This document shows, in pieces, positions 47,071-56,900 of a DNA stretch of 64,000 nucleotides (positions within the stretch are counted from its first letter, which is position 1; each line of letters starts with the position of its first letter). Origin of the DNA: Streptomyces griseus subsp. griseus. Lineage in GTDB: Bacteria > Actinomycetota > Actinomycetes > Streptomycetales > Streptomycetaceae. The notes below the pieces were generated by a model, which saw nothing but the letters and a program-made list of their open reading frames with translations, made no database searches and was not told where the DNA came from. The position numbers and the translations under genes are program-made. The DNA is taken from NCBI RefSeq assembly GCF_000720255.1, contig NZ_JOJE01000027.1:76937-140936 (forward strand), written 5' to 3'.

Positions 47071-50000
47071 ATGACGTTCGCTGTGCGCTCCGAGGACGTG
47101 TTCATCGGCATCACCCCGTTCGGTGAGCCCGACCCCAGGCTCGCCGCGGCGATCACCCGGGCCGGCGGGCTCGGCGTACTCGACCTGGGGACCGGTGACC
47201 GGAGAGCCCGCGAGGCGCTGGCACGTCTTCGCCGCCTGGCGCCCGGCCCCTTCGGCGTCCGTGTCGACGCGCGTTGCCTCCTGGTCCCGGCGGACCTCAC
47301 GCCACGGACGGGCGCCGACCCACTCCGTACCGTCGTGCTCGCCGCGGACGCGGCGTGGCCGGTGCGGGACCTGGCCGCCCGGTACCGCGTGCTGGTGGAG
47401 GTCACGGACCTGGACGCGGCGCGGGAGGCGGTCCGCGCCGGCGCGCACGGGCTGATCGCGCGGGGCAGCGAGAGCGGCGGCCGGATCGGTGAGCTCAGCA
47501 CCTTCGTCCTGCTGCAGCGGCTGCTCGCCGCGCCCGACCTGGAGCTCCCGGTGTGGGCCTGCGGCGGCATCGGCCCCCGTACGGCGGCCGCCGCGCTGAC
47601 CGGCGGGGCGGCCGGGGTCGTCCTGGACACCCAGCTCGCGCTGCTGGCCGAGTGCTCGCTGCCGGCGGCGGCCGCCGCCGCGCTGCGCTCCCTCGACGGC
47701 TCGGAGACCGTCGTGCTGGCCGGCCATCGCGTCCTGCTGCGCCGTGGCCCGGACGCCCCGCGGATCCCGGCGGACGACCCCGCGGCGGTGGCGGCGGCGC
47801 TGGGCGCCCAGGATCCGCGCACCCAGCTGCTGCCGGTGGGGCAGGACGGTTTCCTCGCCGCCCGCTTCGCCGACCGCTGGGGTGACGTCGGGCGGACGGT
47901 GCGCGCCCTGACGGACGCGGTGCGGGAGGCCGTAGGAGACGACGGGCCGGGCGGGGCGCTGCGGGCGGAGTCGGCGATGAGCCGGGCGCTCGGTACGCGG
48001 CTGCCCGTCGCGCAGGGGCCGATGACCCGGGTCAGCGACGAAGCCGCGTTCGCCGCCGCCGTGGCCGCCGACGGTGCGCTGCCGTTCCTGGCGCTGGCGC
48101 TGGCGAGCGGTGAGCGGGCGCGGGAGATGCTCACGCGGACCCGGGCCGCCGTGGCCGGCCGGCCCTGGGGCGTCGGTGTGCTCGGGTTCGCGCCCGAGGA
48201 CGTACGGGCCGCGCAGTTGGAGGCGGTACGACAGCTGCGGCCGACGCACGCGATCATCGCGGGCGGGCGGCCCTCCCAGGCCCAGGCGCTGGAGCGGGAG
48301 GGGATCCGCACCTTCCTGCACGTGCCGTCGCCGGGGCTGCTGGGGCAGTTCCTGCGGGCCGGGGCACGCCGGTTCGTGTTCGAGGGGTCCGAGTGCGGCG
48401 GGCATGTGGGGCCGCGCGCCGGCTTCCCGCTGTGGGAGGCCCAGGTGGCGGTCCTGGAGGACTTCCTGGACGACCACCCCGACGTGCCCGCCGCCGATGT
48501 CGAGGTGTTCTTCGCGGGCGGCGTCCACGACGAGCGGTCGGCGGCGATGGTGGCCGCGCTCGCCGCCCCGCTCACGGCGCGCGGCGCGGCTGTCGGCGTG
48601 CTCATGGGCACCGCGTACCTGTTCACCGAGGAGGCCGTGGCACACGGCGCGATCCGGCCGCTCTTCCAGCGGCGGGTGCTGGCGGCGGACCGTACGACCC
48701 TGCTGGAGACCGCGCCCGGACACGCCACCCGCTGCCTGCCCAGTCCGTTCACCGCCGACTACCGCTCGCACGAGGCGCGGCTGCGTGCCGCCGGGGTGCC
48801 CGACAGGGGCGTCTGGGAGGAGCTGGAGCGGCTCAACGTGGGGCGGCTGCGGATCGCGAGCAAGGGAGTCGAGCGGGACACGGGCGGGGCCCTCGCACCT
48901 GTGGACGAGCAACGCCAACTCATGGATGGCATGTTCATGGCAGGTCAGGTCGCCGTCCTGCGCTCGGCGACGACCACGGTCGAGGCCCTGCACCGCTCGG
49001 TGACGACGGGTGCGGCGGACTTCCTCACCGCACGGGCCGAGGCGCTGCGCCCGCGGCTGGGCGTCGAGGCCGTCCGGGAGCGGCCGGCGCCCGCTCCGCT
49101 CGACGTCGCCGTCGTCGGCATGGCGTGCATGTTCCCGCAGGCCCCCGACCTCCCCACGTTCTGGGCGAACGTCCTCGGCGGACACGACGCCGTCACCGAG
49201 GTGCCGCCCGAGCGCTGGGACCCGGACGTCCACCACGCCCAGGGCACCACGGCCTCCAAGTGGGGCGGCTTCCTGCCGCCGATCCCCTTCGACCCGCTGC
49301 GCTACGGCATCCCGCCCACGTCGCTCGGCGGCATCGAGCCGGTCCAGCTGCTGTCCCTCGAGGCCGCCCGGCGCGCCCTGGAGGACGCCGGATACGGCGA
49401 CGGCGGACGGGACTTCGACCGCTCGCGCACCTCGGTGGTGTTCGGCGCGGAGGCGGGCAGCGACCTGTCCAACGCGGCGACCCTGCGCGCCGTCCTGCCC
49501 TCGTACTACGGCAAGGTCCCCGAGGGCCTCGACGAGCAGCTGCCCAGGCTCACCGAGGACTCCTTCCCCGGCATGCTCTCCAACGTCATCTCCGGCCGTA
49601 TCGCCAACCGCCTGGACCTCGGTGGCGCCAACTACACGGTGGACGCGGCCTGCGCCTCGTCCCTGGCCGCGGTCGACGTCGCCTGCAAGGAACTCGTCGG
49701 CGGCACCAGCGACGTCGTGCTGTGCGGCGGCGCCGACCTGCACAACGGCATCAACGACTACGTCCTCTTCTCCTCGGTGCACGCCCTCTCCCCCACCGGC
49801 CGCTCGCGTGCCTTCGACTCCTCGGCCGACGGCATCGCGCTCGGCGAGGGCGTCGCCTGCGTCGTACTGAAGCGGCTCGCGGACGCCGAGCGCGACGGCG
49901 ACCGGATCTACGGTGTGATCAAGGGGCTGGGCAGCGCGAGCGACGGCCGTTCGCTGGGGCTGACGGCGCCCCGCCCGGAGGGCCAGCGGATGGCGCTGGA

Positions 50001-53000
50001 GCGCGCGTACCGCAACGCGGGGGTCTCCCCGGCCGACGTCGAGCTGGTCGAGGCGCACGGCACCGGGACCGTGGTCGGCGACCGCACCGAACTCACGGTA
50101 CTGAGCGAGGTGTTCGACGCGGCGGGGGCGCGGCCCGGCGGGTGCGTGCTCGGCTCCGTCAAGTCGCAGATCGGCCACACCAAGTGCGCCGCCGGACTCG
50201 CGGGCCTGATCAAGACCGTGCTCGCGCTGTACACCGGCGTCCGCCCGCCCACCCTGCACCTCGAACGGCCCAACAAGGCCTGGGACGCGGACACCAGCCC
50301 CTTCGCCTTCCACCGGCGGGCCCTGCCCTGGGCCGCTCCGGCAGGTCAACGCCTCGCGGGGCTGAGCGCGTTCGGTTTCGGCGGAACCAACTTCCATGTG
50401 GTGCTGGCCGCTCACGCCGACGGCGTACCACCGGAACAGGGCCTGGACGCGTGGCCCGCCGAGCTGTTCGTCTTCCGCGGCCGGGACACGGCGGCCGCGC
50501 ACCGCGCGATCGAGGAGCTGCTGAAGACCGCCGAGGCGGCCGGCCGCCCCTGGCGCCTGCGCGACCTCGCCCTGAGCGCCGCCCGCCGCTCCGACCCCGG
50601 CCACGAGCCGGTCCGGGCCGCCGTCGTGGCGACGGACGTGGAGGGGCTGAAGGGACAGTTGCGGCGAGCGCTGGCCGGGGAACACGATCCGGCGCGGGGG
50701 ATCCATCTGGCGGGCCTCGCGGCGCAGGAGCTCCCCGGGAAAGTCGCCTTCCTCTTCCCCGGGCAGGGCAGTCAGCGCACCGGGATGCTCGCCGATGTCC
50801 TCATCGCCTTCCCCGAGTTGCGGCACACCCTCGAAGAGCTCGGGCGGGACCACGCCGGCGCGCTCTACCCGCCCGCCCCCTTCGACGACGCCGTGCGCGA
50901 CCGGCAGCGGGAGGCGCTCACCGACACCCGGGCCGCGCAGCCCGCGCTGGGTGTCGCCGGGCTGGCCGCGCACGCGCTGCTCACGGCGTCGGGGGTACGT
51001 CCCGACATGGCGGCCGGGCACAGCTACGGCGAGCTGGTCGCCCTGTGCGCGGCCGGCGCCCTGGACCCCGGCACCCTGCTGGAGCTGAGCTCGGAGCGGG
51101 CGGCGGCGATCCTCGCGGCCGCCGGGGACGACCCCGGGACCATGGCCGCCGTCTCGGCCGGCGCCGAGGAGGTCGTACGGGCGCTGCGCGCGGCCGGAAC
51201 CCCGGACTCGGTGGTCGTCGCCAACCGCAACGCGCCCCGGCAGACGGTGATCTCCGGCCCCGTGGACGCCGTCGGCGACGCGGTGCGGCGGCTGCGCGAG
51301 GCCGGGCTCGGCGCCCAGCGCATCCCGGTGGCCTGCGCCTTCCACAGCCCGCTGGTCGCGGGCGCGTCCGACCGGTTCGCCGAGGCACTCGCGGCCCGGC
51401 CCGTACGCCCGCCCGAGTTCCCGGTGTGGGCCAACCGCACCGCCGCCCCGTACGCCGCCGACGCGGACGCGGTACGGACCGAACTCGCCGCCCAGATCGG
51501 AGCGCCGGTCGCCTTCGTCGAACAGATCGAGGCGATGTACCAGGCGGGCGCCCGTGTCTTCGTCGAGGCGGGCCCCGGGTCCGTGTTGACCCGCCTGGTC
51601 GGCCAGATCCTCGGCGACCGACCGCATCGCGCGGTGGCCTGCGAGCCGCGTCCGGACAGCGGCCTGCGCGGCTGGCTCGACGCCTTGGCCCAACTCGCGG
51701 TGGCGGGAGTGCCGGTGCGTACCGGGTGGCTGCTGCGCGGCCGGGACGCCGTCGACGCGGTGCGCACGCCGGTGCCGAAGCGGCCCGGCTGGACCGTCGA
51801 CGGTCAGTTGGTGCGCACCGCCGCCGGAGAACTCCTGCCCGGTGCGCTGGCACCGGCCCGACGAGTCGTGGAGACGACTGTGACGACGAACCCCCCGCAG
51901 GGCGTCCCGTCCGACCGGGACGCCCTGGTCGCCGAGTTCCTGCGCACCAGCCGCGAGATGATCGCCGCCCAACGGGACGTGCTGATGACGTACTTCGGGG
52001 CGGTACCCGGCGAGCGGATCACGGCACCTGGCGCCGTCGCGGCACCGGGCCCGGTCGCGGCGCCGGTCGCCTCTGCGCCGACCGCGCAGGCCGGGGCCAC
52101 GACCGTGCCCGAGCCCGAAACGGCCCCGCTTTCGGAGCTCAGCCACGAGAGCCCCGGCGTGACCGACATGGAACGGGTGGTGCTGGAGATCATCAGCGAA
52201 CGCACCGGCTACCCCATGGACATGATCGAGCCCGACCTCGACCTGGAGGCCGACCTCAGTATCGACTCGATCAAGCGCGCGGAGATCGCCGGTGAGCTGG
52301 CCAGGCGCCTGGGCAGCAGGGGCGGCACGGACCTCGCCGAGCTGGACGACGCCGAGTTGGAGGAGCTGGCGAAGGCGCGGACGGCGGCCGCGGTGGTGGG
52401 CTGGCTGGAGGCGCGGCTGGGTACGTCCACGGGCGGCGCGGCCTCGGACGCACGGCCCGCTTCCGACTCGACCGACCTTGTCGGCATGACAGAAGCGGCC
52501 GAAGTGGCCGAAGCGACCGGTGAGCCCCCGAAGCGGTACCTCCTGCGGCCGGTTCCCCTCGCGGCGGACGGCGCCGGAGACCCCGCCGCCGTCCTGTCCG
52601 GCGCGCGGTTCGTGGTCCTCGGGGACGGTGGGGAGGGCGTGGCGGACGAGGTCCGCGCGCTGCTCCTCTCCTACGGCGCGCACGTCGTCGTACGCGCTCG
52701 GGAGCATCTGCTCGACGAGGCGGACGGCGCTGTGGACGGCGTGCTGTACCTCGCCCCGCTCGCGGCCGGTGGCGGGCCGGTGCTGCCCGACGCGTTCCCG
52801 GTGCTGCGAGCCGCGTTGGCCCGCGGCCCGCGCAGGCTGCTGGCCGTCCGGCCCGCCGACGGGGACGCGCCGGACCCGGGGACGGCCGGGCTGCACGGGC
52901 TGTTCCGTACGGTGGCCCGCGAGTACCCGGACACGGTCGCGCGGGTCGTCGACCTCCACGACACCTCGCCCGGAGCCGTCGCGCGTGCGCTGGTCGACGA

Positions 53001-53997
53001 GCTGGCCGCCTCCGACCGGGCTCCGGTCGTCCTGCGCACGGCGGCGGGCCGGCACGGCCTGGAGCTGGTCGAGACACCGCTCGGCGCGCTGGGCACCACC
53101 GGGGCGGGGCCGGCCGGGGACGGGGTGGCCGAGGCCGCCGCCCTGGGCCTGGACCGCGACTCGGTGGTCCTGCTCGCCGGTGGGGCCCGGGGCATCACCG
53201 CCCGGTTCGCGGTCGCGCTCGCCGCCGCGTCCCGGTGCCGCGTGGAACTGCTCGGTCGGACCCCCGCCCCCGACGGCCCCGAGGACCCGGCGACCGCCGC
53301 CGCCCGCACCGCCACCGAACTGCGCGCGGTGCTCGCCGCCCGGGGCGGTGCGACACCCGCAGAGGTCAACCGCACCGCGGGGCTCCTCCTCGCTCAGCGG
53401 GAGATCAGCGCGACGCTGGCGGAAGTCACCGCGCTCGGCAGCCGGGTCCGCTACCGTTCGGTCGACTTCCGGGAGCCGGAGGCGGTGCGCCAGGCGGTCA
53501 AGGAGATCCACGCCGAGCACGGGCGCCTCGACGGCGTGGTGCACGCGGCCGGGGTGATCGAGGACCGGCTCCTCGCGGAGAAGACGGCGGAGTCCTTCCA
53601 GCGCGTGTACGGCACGAAGGCAGCGGGCGCGGACGCCTTGTTCACGGCGTTGGACGAACTGCCCGAGGCGCCCGCGTTCGCGGTCCTGTTCGGCAGCGTC
53701 TCCGCCGTCCTGGGCAATCGGGGTCAGGCGGACTACGCGGCCGCCAACGACGCCCTGGAGGCCCTCGGTACGGCGTGGGCCTCCCGGACCGGACACCGGG
53801 CGCTGACCGTGCACTGGGGCCCGTGGGCACCCGGCGGCGGCCACCACGGCATGGTGAGTCCCGAACTGGCCCGTGAGTACGCCCGGCGCGGGGTCCGGCT
53901 GATCGACCCGGAGGAAGGCACCGCGGCCCTGCTGCGAGAGCTCGCCTGGGGCGACCCGTCGGCCAGGTCCGTCGTCTACACCGCGTCGGGCTGGTGA
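47071..53997 (+). CDS. PUFA-synthase-like megasynthase: TIM-barrel x2-KS-AT-ACP-KR
   Basis: A 2308-residue iterative type I synthase. Residues 1-290 and 310-640 are two PfaD/nitronate-monooxygenase-like FMN barrels ('ARGSESGGRIG' near 130; 'FEGSECGGHVG' near 437), the enoyl-reductase type of PUFA synthases. KS about 677-1100: nucleophile Cys861 in VDAACASSL, then 'EAHGTGTVVGD' and 'KSQIGHTKCAAG'. AT: 'FLFPGQGSQRTGM' and Ser1318 in GHSYGE. One ACP with phosphopantetheine Ser1733 in LSIDSIK. KR: GGARGI, Ser2209 and Tyr2222 ('GNRGQADYAAAND'). ATG at 47071 with GGAG; longer start at 46990 rejected. Overlaps the next gene. Confidence 0.92.
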   Translation: MTFAVRSEDVFIGITPFGEPDPRLAAAITRAGGLGVLDLGTGDRRAREALARLRRLAPGPFGVRVDARCLLVPADLTPRTGADPLRTVVLAADAAWPVRDLAARYRVLVEVTDLDAAREAVRAGAHGLIARGSESGGRIGELSTFVLLQRLLAAPDLELPVWACGGIGPRTAAAALTGGAAGVVLDTQLALLAECSLPAAAAAALRSLDGSETVVLAGHRVLLRRGPDAPRIPADDPAAVAAALGAQDPRTQLLPVGQDGFLAARFADRWGDVGRTVRALTDAVREAVGDDGPGGALRAESAMSRALGTRLPVAQGPMTRVSDEAAFAAAVAADGALPFLALALASGERAREMLTRTRAAVAGRPWGVGVLGFAPEDVRAAQLEAVRQLRPTHAIIAGGRPSQAQALEREGIRTFLHVPSPGLLGQFLRAGARRFVFEGSECGGHVGPRAGFPLWEAQVAVLEDFLDDHPDVPAADVEVFFAGGVHDERSAAMVAALAAPLTARGAAVGVLMGTAYLFTEEAVAHGAIRPLFQRRVLAADRTTLLETAPGHATRCLPSPFTADYRSHEARLRAAGVPDRGVWEELERLNVGRLRIASKGVERDTGGALAPVDEQRQLMDGMFMAGQVAVLRSATTTVEALHRSVTTGAADFLTARAEALRPRLGVEAVRERPAPAPLDVAVVGMACMFPQAPDLPTFWANVLGGHDAVTEVPPERWDPDVHHAQGTTASKWGGFLPPIPFDPLRYGIPPTSLGGIEPVQLLSLEAARRALEDAGYGDGGRDFDRSRTSVVFGAEAGSDLSNAATLRAVLPSYYGKVPEGLDEQLPRLTEDSFPGMLSNVISGRIANRLDLGGANYTVDAACASSLAAVDVACKELVGGTSDVVLCGGADLHNGINDYVLFSSVHALSPTGRSRAFDSSADGIALGEGVACVVLKRLADAERDGDRIYGVIKGLGSASDGRSLGLTAPRPEGQRMALERAYRNAGVSPADVELVEAHGTGTVVGDRTELTVLSEVFDAAGARPGGCVLGSVKSQIGHTKCAAGLAGLIKTVLALYTGVRPPTLHLERPNKAWDADTSPFAFHRRALPWAAPAGQRLAGLSAFGFGGTNFHVVLAAHADGVPPEQGLDAWPAELFVFRGRDTAAAHRAIEELLKTAEAAGRPWRLRDLALSAARRSDPGHEPVRAAVVATDVEGLKGQLRRALAGEHDPARGIHLAGLAAQELPGKVAFLFPGQGSQRTGMLADVLIAFPELRHTLEELGRDHAGALYPPAPFDDAVRDRQREALTDTRAAQPALGVAGLAAHALLTASGVRPDMAAGHSYGELVALCAAGALDPGTLLELSSERAAAILAAAGDDPGTMAAVSAGAEEVVRALRAAGTPDSVVVANRNAPRQTVISGPVDAVGDAVRRLREAGLGAQRIPVACAFHSPLVAGASDRFAEALAARPVRPPEFPVWANRTAAPYAADADAVRTELAAQIGAPVAFVEQIEAMYQAGARVFVEAGPGSVLTRLVGQILGDRPHRAVACEPRPDSGLRGWLDALAQLAVAGVPVRTGWLLRGRDAVDAVRTPVPKRPGWTVDGQLVRTAAGELLPGALAPARRVVETTVTTNPPQGVPSDRDALVAEFLRTSREMIAAQRDVLMTYFGAVPGERITAPGAVAAPGPVAAPVASAPTAQAGATTVPEPETAPLSELSHESPGVTDMERVVLEIISERTGYPMDMIEPDLDLEADLSIDSIKRAEIAGELARRLGSRGGTDLAELDDAELEELAKARTAAAVVGWLEARLGTSTGGAASDARPASDSTDLVGMTEAAEVAEATGEPPKRYLLRPVPLAADGAGDPAAVLSGARFVVLGDGGEGVADEVRALLLSYGAHVVVRAREHLLDEADGAVDGVLYLAPLAAGGGPVLPDAFPVLRAALARGPRRLLAVRPADGDAPDPGTAGLHGLFRTVAREYPDTVARVVDLHDTSPGAVARALVDELAASDRAPVVLRTAAGRHGLELVETPLGALGTTGAGPAGDGVAEAAALGLDRDSVVLLAGGARGITARFAVALAAASRCRVELLGRTPAPDGPEDPATAAARTATELRAVLAARGGATPAEVNRTAGLLLAQREISATLAEVTALGSRVRYRSVDFREPEAVRQAVKEIHAEHGRLDGVVHAAGVIEDRLLAEKTAESFQRVYGTKAAGADALFTALDELPEAPAFAVLFGSVSAVLGNRGQADYAAANDALEALGTAWASRTGHRALTVHWGPWAPGGGHHGMVSPELAREYARRGVRLIDPEEGTAALLRELAWGDPSARSVVYTASGW

Positions 53998-56900
53998 TCC
54001 CCTCCGTGACGGATCGACAGGGGTCGGTCGCGGTGACGTCCCGGCACGTTCCGGTCGCCGTCGTCGGGATGGCGGTGCTGCTGCCGGGCGCCGCCGACCT
54101 GGACGCGTACTGGCGGAACCTGCGGGACGGTGTGGACGCGATCGCCGAGGTGCCGGACGGCCGCTGGGACGGCGACTACTACCGTCCCGGCACCGCCTCC
54201 GAACCGGCCGTCGCGGACCGGGTGTACGCCCGGCGGGGCGGGTTCGTGGACGGGCTGGCCGAGGTGGAGGTGACCCGGTTCGGGATCATGCCGAACTCGG
54301 TGGCCGGTACGGAGCCCGACCAGCTCATCGCGCTGCACGTGGCCGCCGCCGCCCTGGATGACGCGGGCGGCACCGACCGCCTCCCCGACCGGGGGCGCGT
54401 CGGCGTCGTGCTCGGCCGGGGCGGCTACCTCACACCCGGCCTGGTCCGGCTGGACCAGCGAGTGCGAACAGCCGGCCAACTCGTCCGCACCCTCGGCGAG
54501 TTGCTGCCGGACCTGGCGCCCGCCCAGCTCGACCGCGTCCGCGCGGCGTTCACCGACAGCCTGGGCCCCGACAGCCCCGAGTCGGCCATCGGGCTGGTGC
54601 CCAACCTCGCCGCCTCCCGGGTCGCCAACCGGCTCGACCTGCGCGGCCCCGCCTACACCGTGGACGCCGCGTGCGCGTCGTCACTGGTCGCCGTCGACCA
54701 GGCCGTGGGCGAACTCGCCACCGGCCGCTGCGATCTGATGCTCGCCGGGGGCGTCCACCACTGTCACGACATCACGCTGTGGAGCGTCTTCTCCCAACTG
54801 CGCGCCCTCTCCCCCAGTCAGCGCATCCGCCCCTTCCACCGGGACGCCGACGGCATCCTGATCGGCGAGGGCACGGGTGTGGTGGTGCTCAAACGGCTCG
54901 CCGACGCCGAGCGCGACGGCGACCGGGTCTACGCGGTGATCCGGGGCACCGGAGTGGCGAGCGACGGGCGGGCTGCGGGCCTGGTCAACCCCGACCCCGG
55001 CGGGCAGGTCCTGGCCGTGCGCCAAGCCTGGAGTGCGGCGGGGCTGGACCCGGCCGCGTCCGGTTCCGTCGGCCTGCTGGAGGCCCACGGCACGGCGACC
55101 CCGGCGGGCGACGCGGCCGAACTGGCCACGCTGGCCGAGGTGTTCGGCCCGGCCGAGGGGCAGGAGGGCGAGCGGGCGGTGATCGGCTCGGTGAAGTCGA
55201 TGATCGGCCACACCATGCCCGCCGCCGGAGTCGCCGGGCTCGTCAAGGCGGCCCTCGCCCTCCACCACGGCACCCTCCTGCCGACCCTCCACTGCGACAC
55301 ACCCCACCCGGCGCTCGCGGCGACGCGGTTCCGCCCGCTGGAGAAGGCCACGCCGTGGGAGACGGCCCCCGGCCATCCGGTGCGACGGGCCGCCGTGAAC
55401 GCCTTCGGCTTCGGGGGCATCAACGCGCATGTGGTGCTGGAGGAGGCACCGGCGGCTGCCGCGCGACGAGCACACGGGCCCCGGACACGCCTCGCGCCAC
55501 CACCGGTGCCGGCCCTCAAGGACACGACAAGCGCGCCCGGGCCCCCGCCGAAGGCAACCCTCGCCGTCACCGAACCCGAGCGTGTCCTGCTCCTCGCCGC
55601 CGACAGCCCTGAGCGGCTCGCCGCCCTGCTGGACGCCGACGACGACTCCCTGCCGGCGGCCGGTCTGGACCCCACGCACCCGCACCCGGATGCGGGCCGG
55701 GCCCGGCTCGGCATCGTGGAGCCGACCGCCAAGCGGCTCGCACTGGCCCGCCGGGCGGTCGCCAAGGGCCGGGCCTGGCACGGCCGGAGCGACGTCTGGT
55801 TCCGGCCGGGACCCCTGCTCGGCCCGGGGGCCGAAGGGGGGAAGCTGGCCTTCGTCTTCCCGGGCCTGGAGGGCGAGTTCACCCCCCAGGTCGACGATGT
55901 GGCGGCCCACTTCGGGCTGCCCGGCCCGCCGGTCCGCGGAGGCCGGGTGGACGACGTGGGCCGCCACGGCTTCGATGTCGTCGCCGTCGGCCGCCTCCTG
56001 GACGCCGCGTTGCGCCGCACGGGCGTCGAACCGGACGCGGTCGCGGGACACAGCGTCGGTGAGTGGACCGCCATGACGGCGGGCGGGCTGTACTCGGGGG
56101 ACGAGGTCGACGCCTTCATGGCGACGTTCGACCCGGACACGGTGACCGTCCCCGGCCTCGCCTTCGGCGCGCTGGGCGCCCCCGCGCACCGGGTGCTCGC
56201 CGCCCTGGAGGAGGAGTGGGCGGGAGCCGGGCTCGTGCTGTCCCACGACAACGCGCCGAGCCAGTCGATGGTGTGCGGGCCGGACGCGGCGGTCGAAGAG
56301 TTCGTACGGTCCTTCCGTGCGCGGGGCGTGATCAGCCAAGTGCTGCCGTTCCGCTCGGGCTTCCACACGCCGATGCTGGAGCCCTACCTGGGACCGATCA
56401 GACAGGCCGCACAACGTTTCCGGCTCCATCGGCCCACCGTCCCCGTCTGGTCCGGGACGACCGCCGCGCCCTTCCCCGAGGACGAGGCGGAGATCCGGGC
56501 CCTGTTCGTCCGGCACCTGCTGGAACCCGTCCGCTTCCGGCACCTCACGGAGGCCCTCCACGCGGCGGGCCACCGGGCGTACGTGCAGGTCGGCCCGGGC
56601 CGACTCGGCACGCTCATCGGCGACACCCTCGGCGCCCGCGACCACCTCGTCGTCCCCGCCAACTCCCCGCACCGCACGGGCCTGGCCCAACTCCTCCGGG
56701 TGACCACCGCGTTGTGGGCGGCGGGCGCGAGCGTGGCTCCGGCGCTCCGGCGAACCGACACCGCGCGCACCTCGTCGGCCGCCCGCGTCCCGGCCGCCTC
56801 CACCACCGTGGGAACGCGACGGCCGCCCATACGCCTGGACCTCTCCGGCGCCCTCGTCTCCCTCGCCCCGCAGACCCTCACCGAACTGCGCGCCGACCTC

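Noticed and set aside
47050..53847. 2265-codon minus-strand frame opposite the synthase
   Set aside because: Shadow of a high-GC gene on the other strand.
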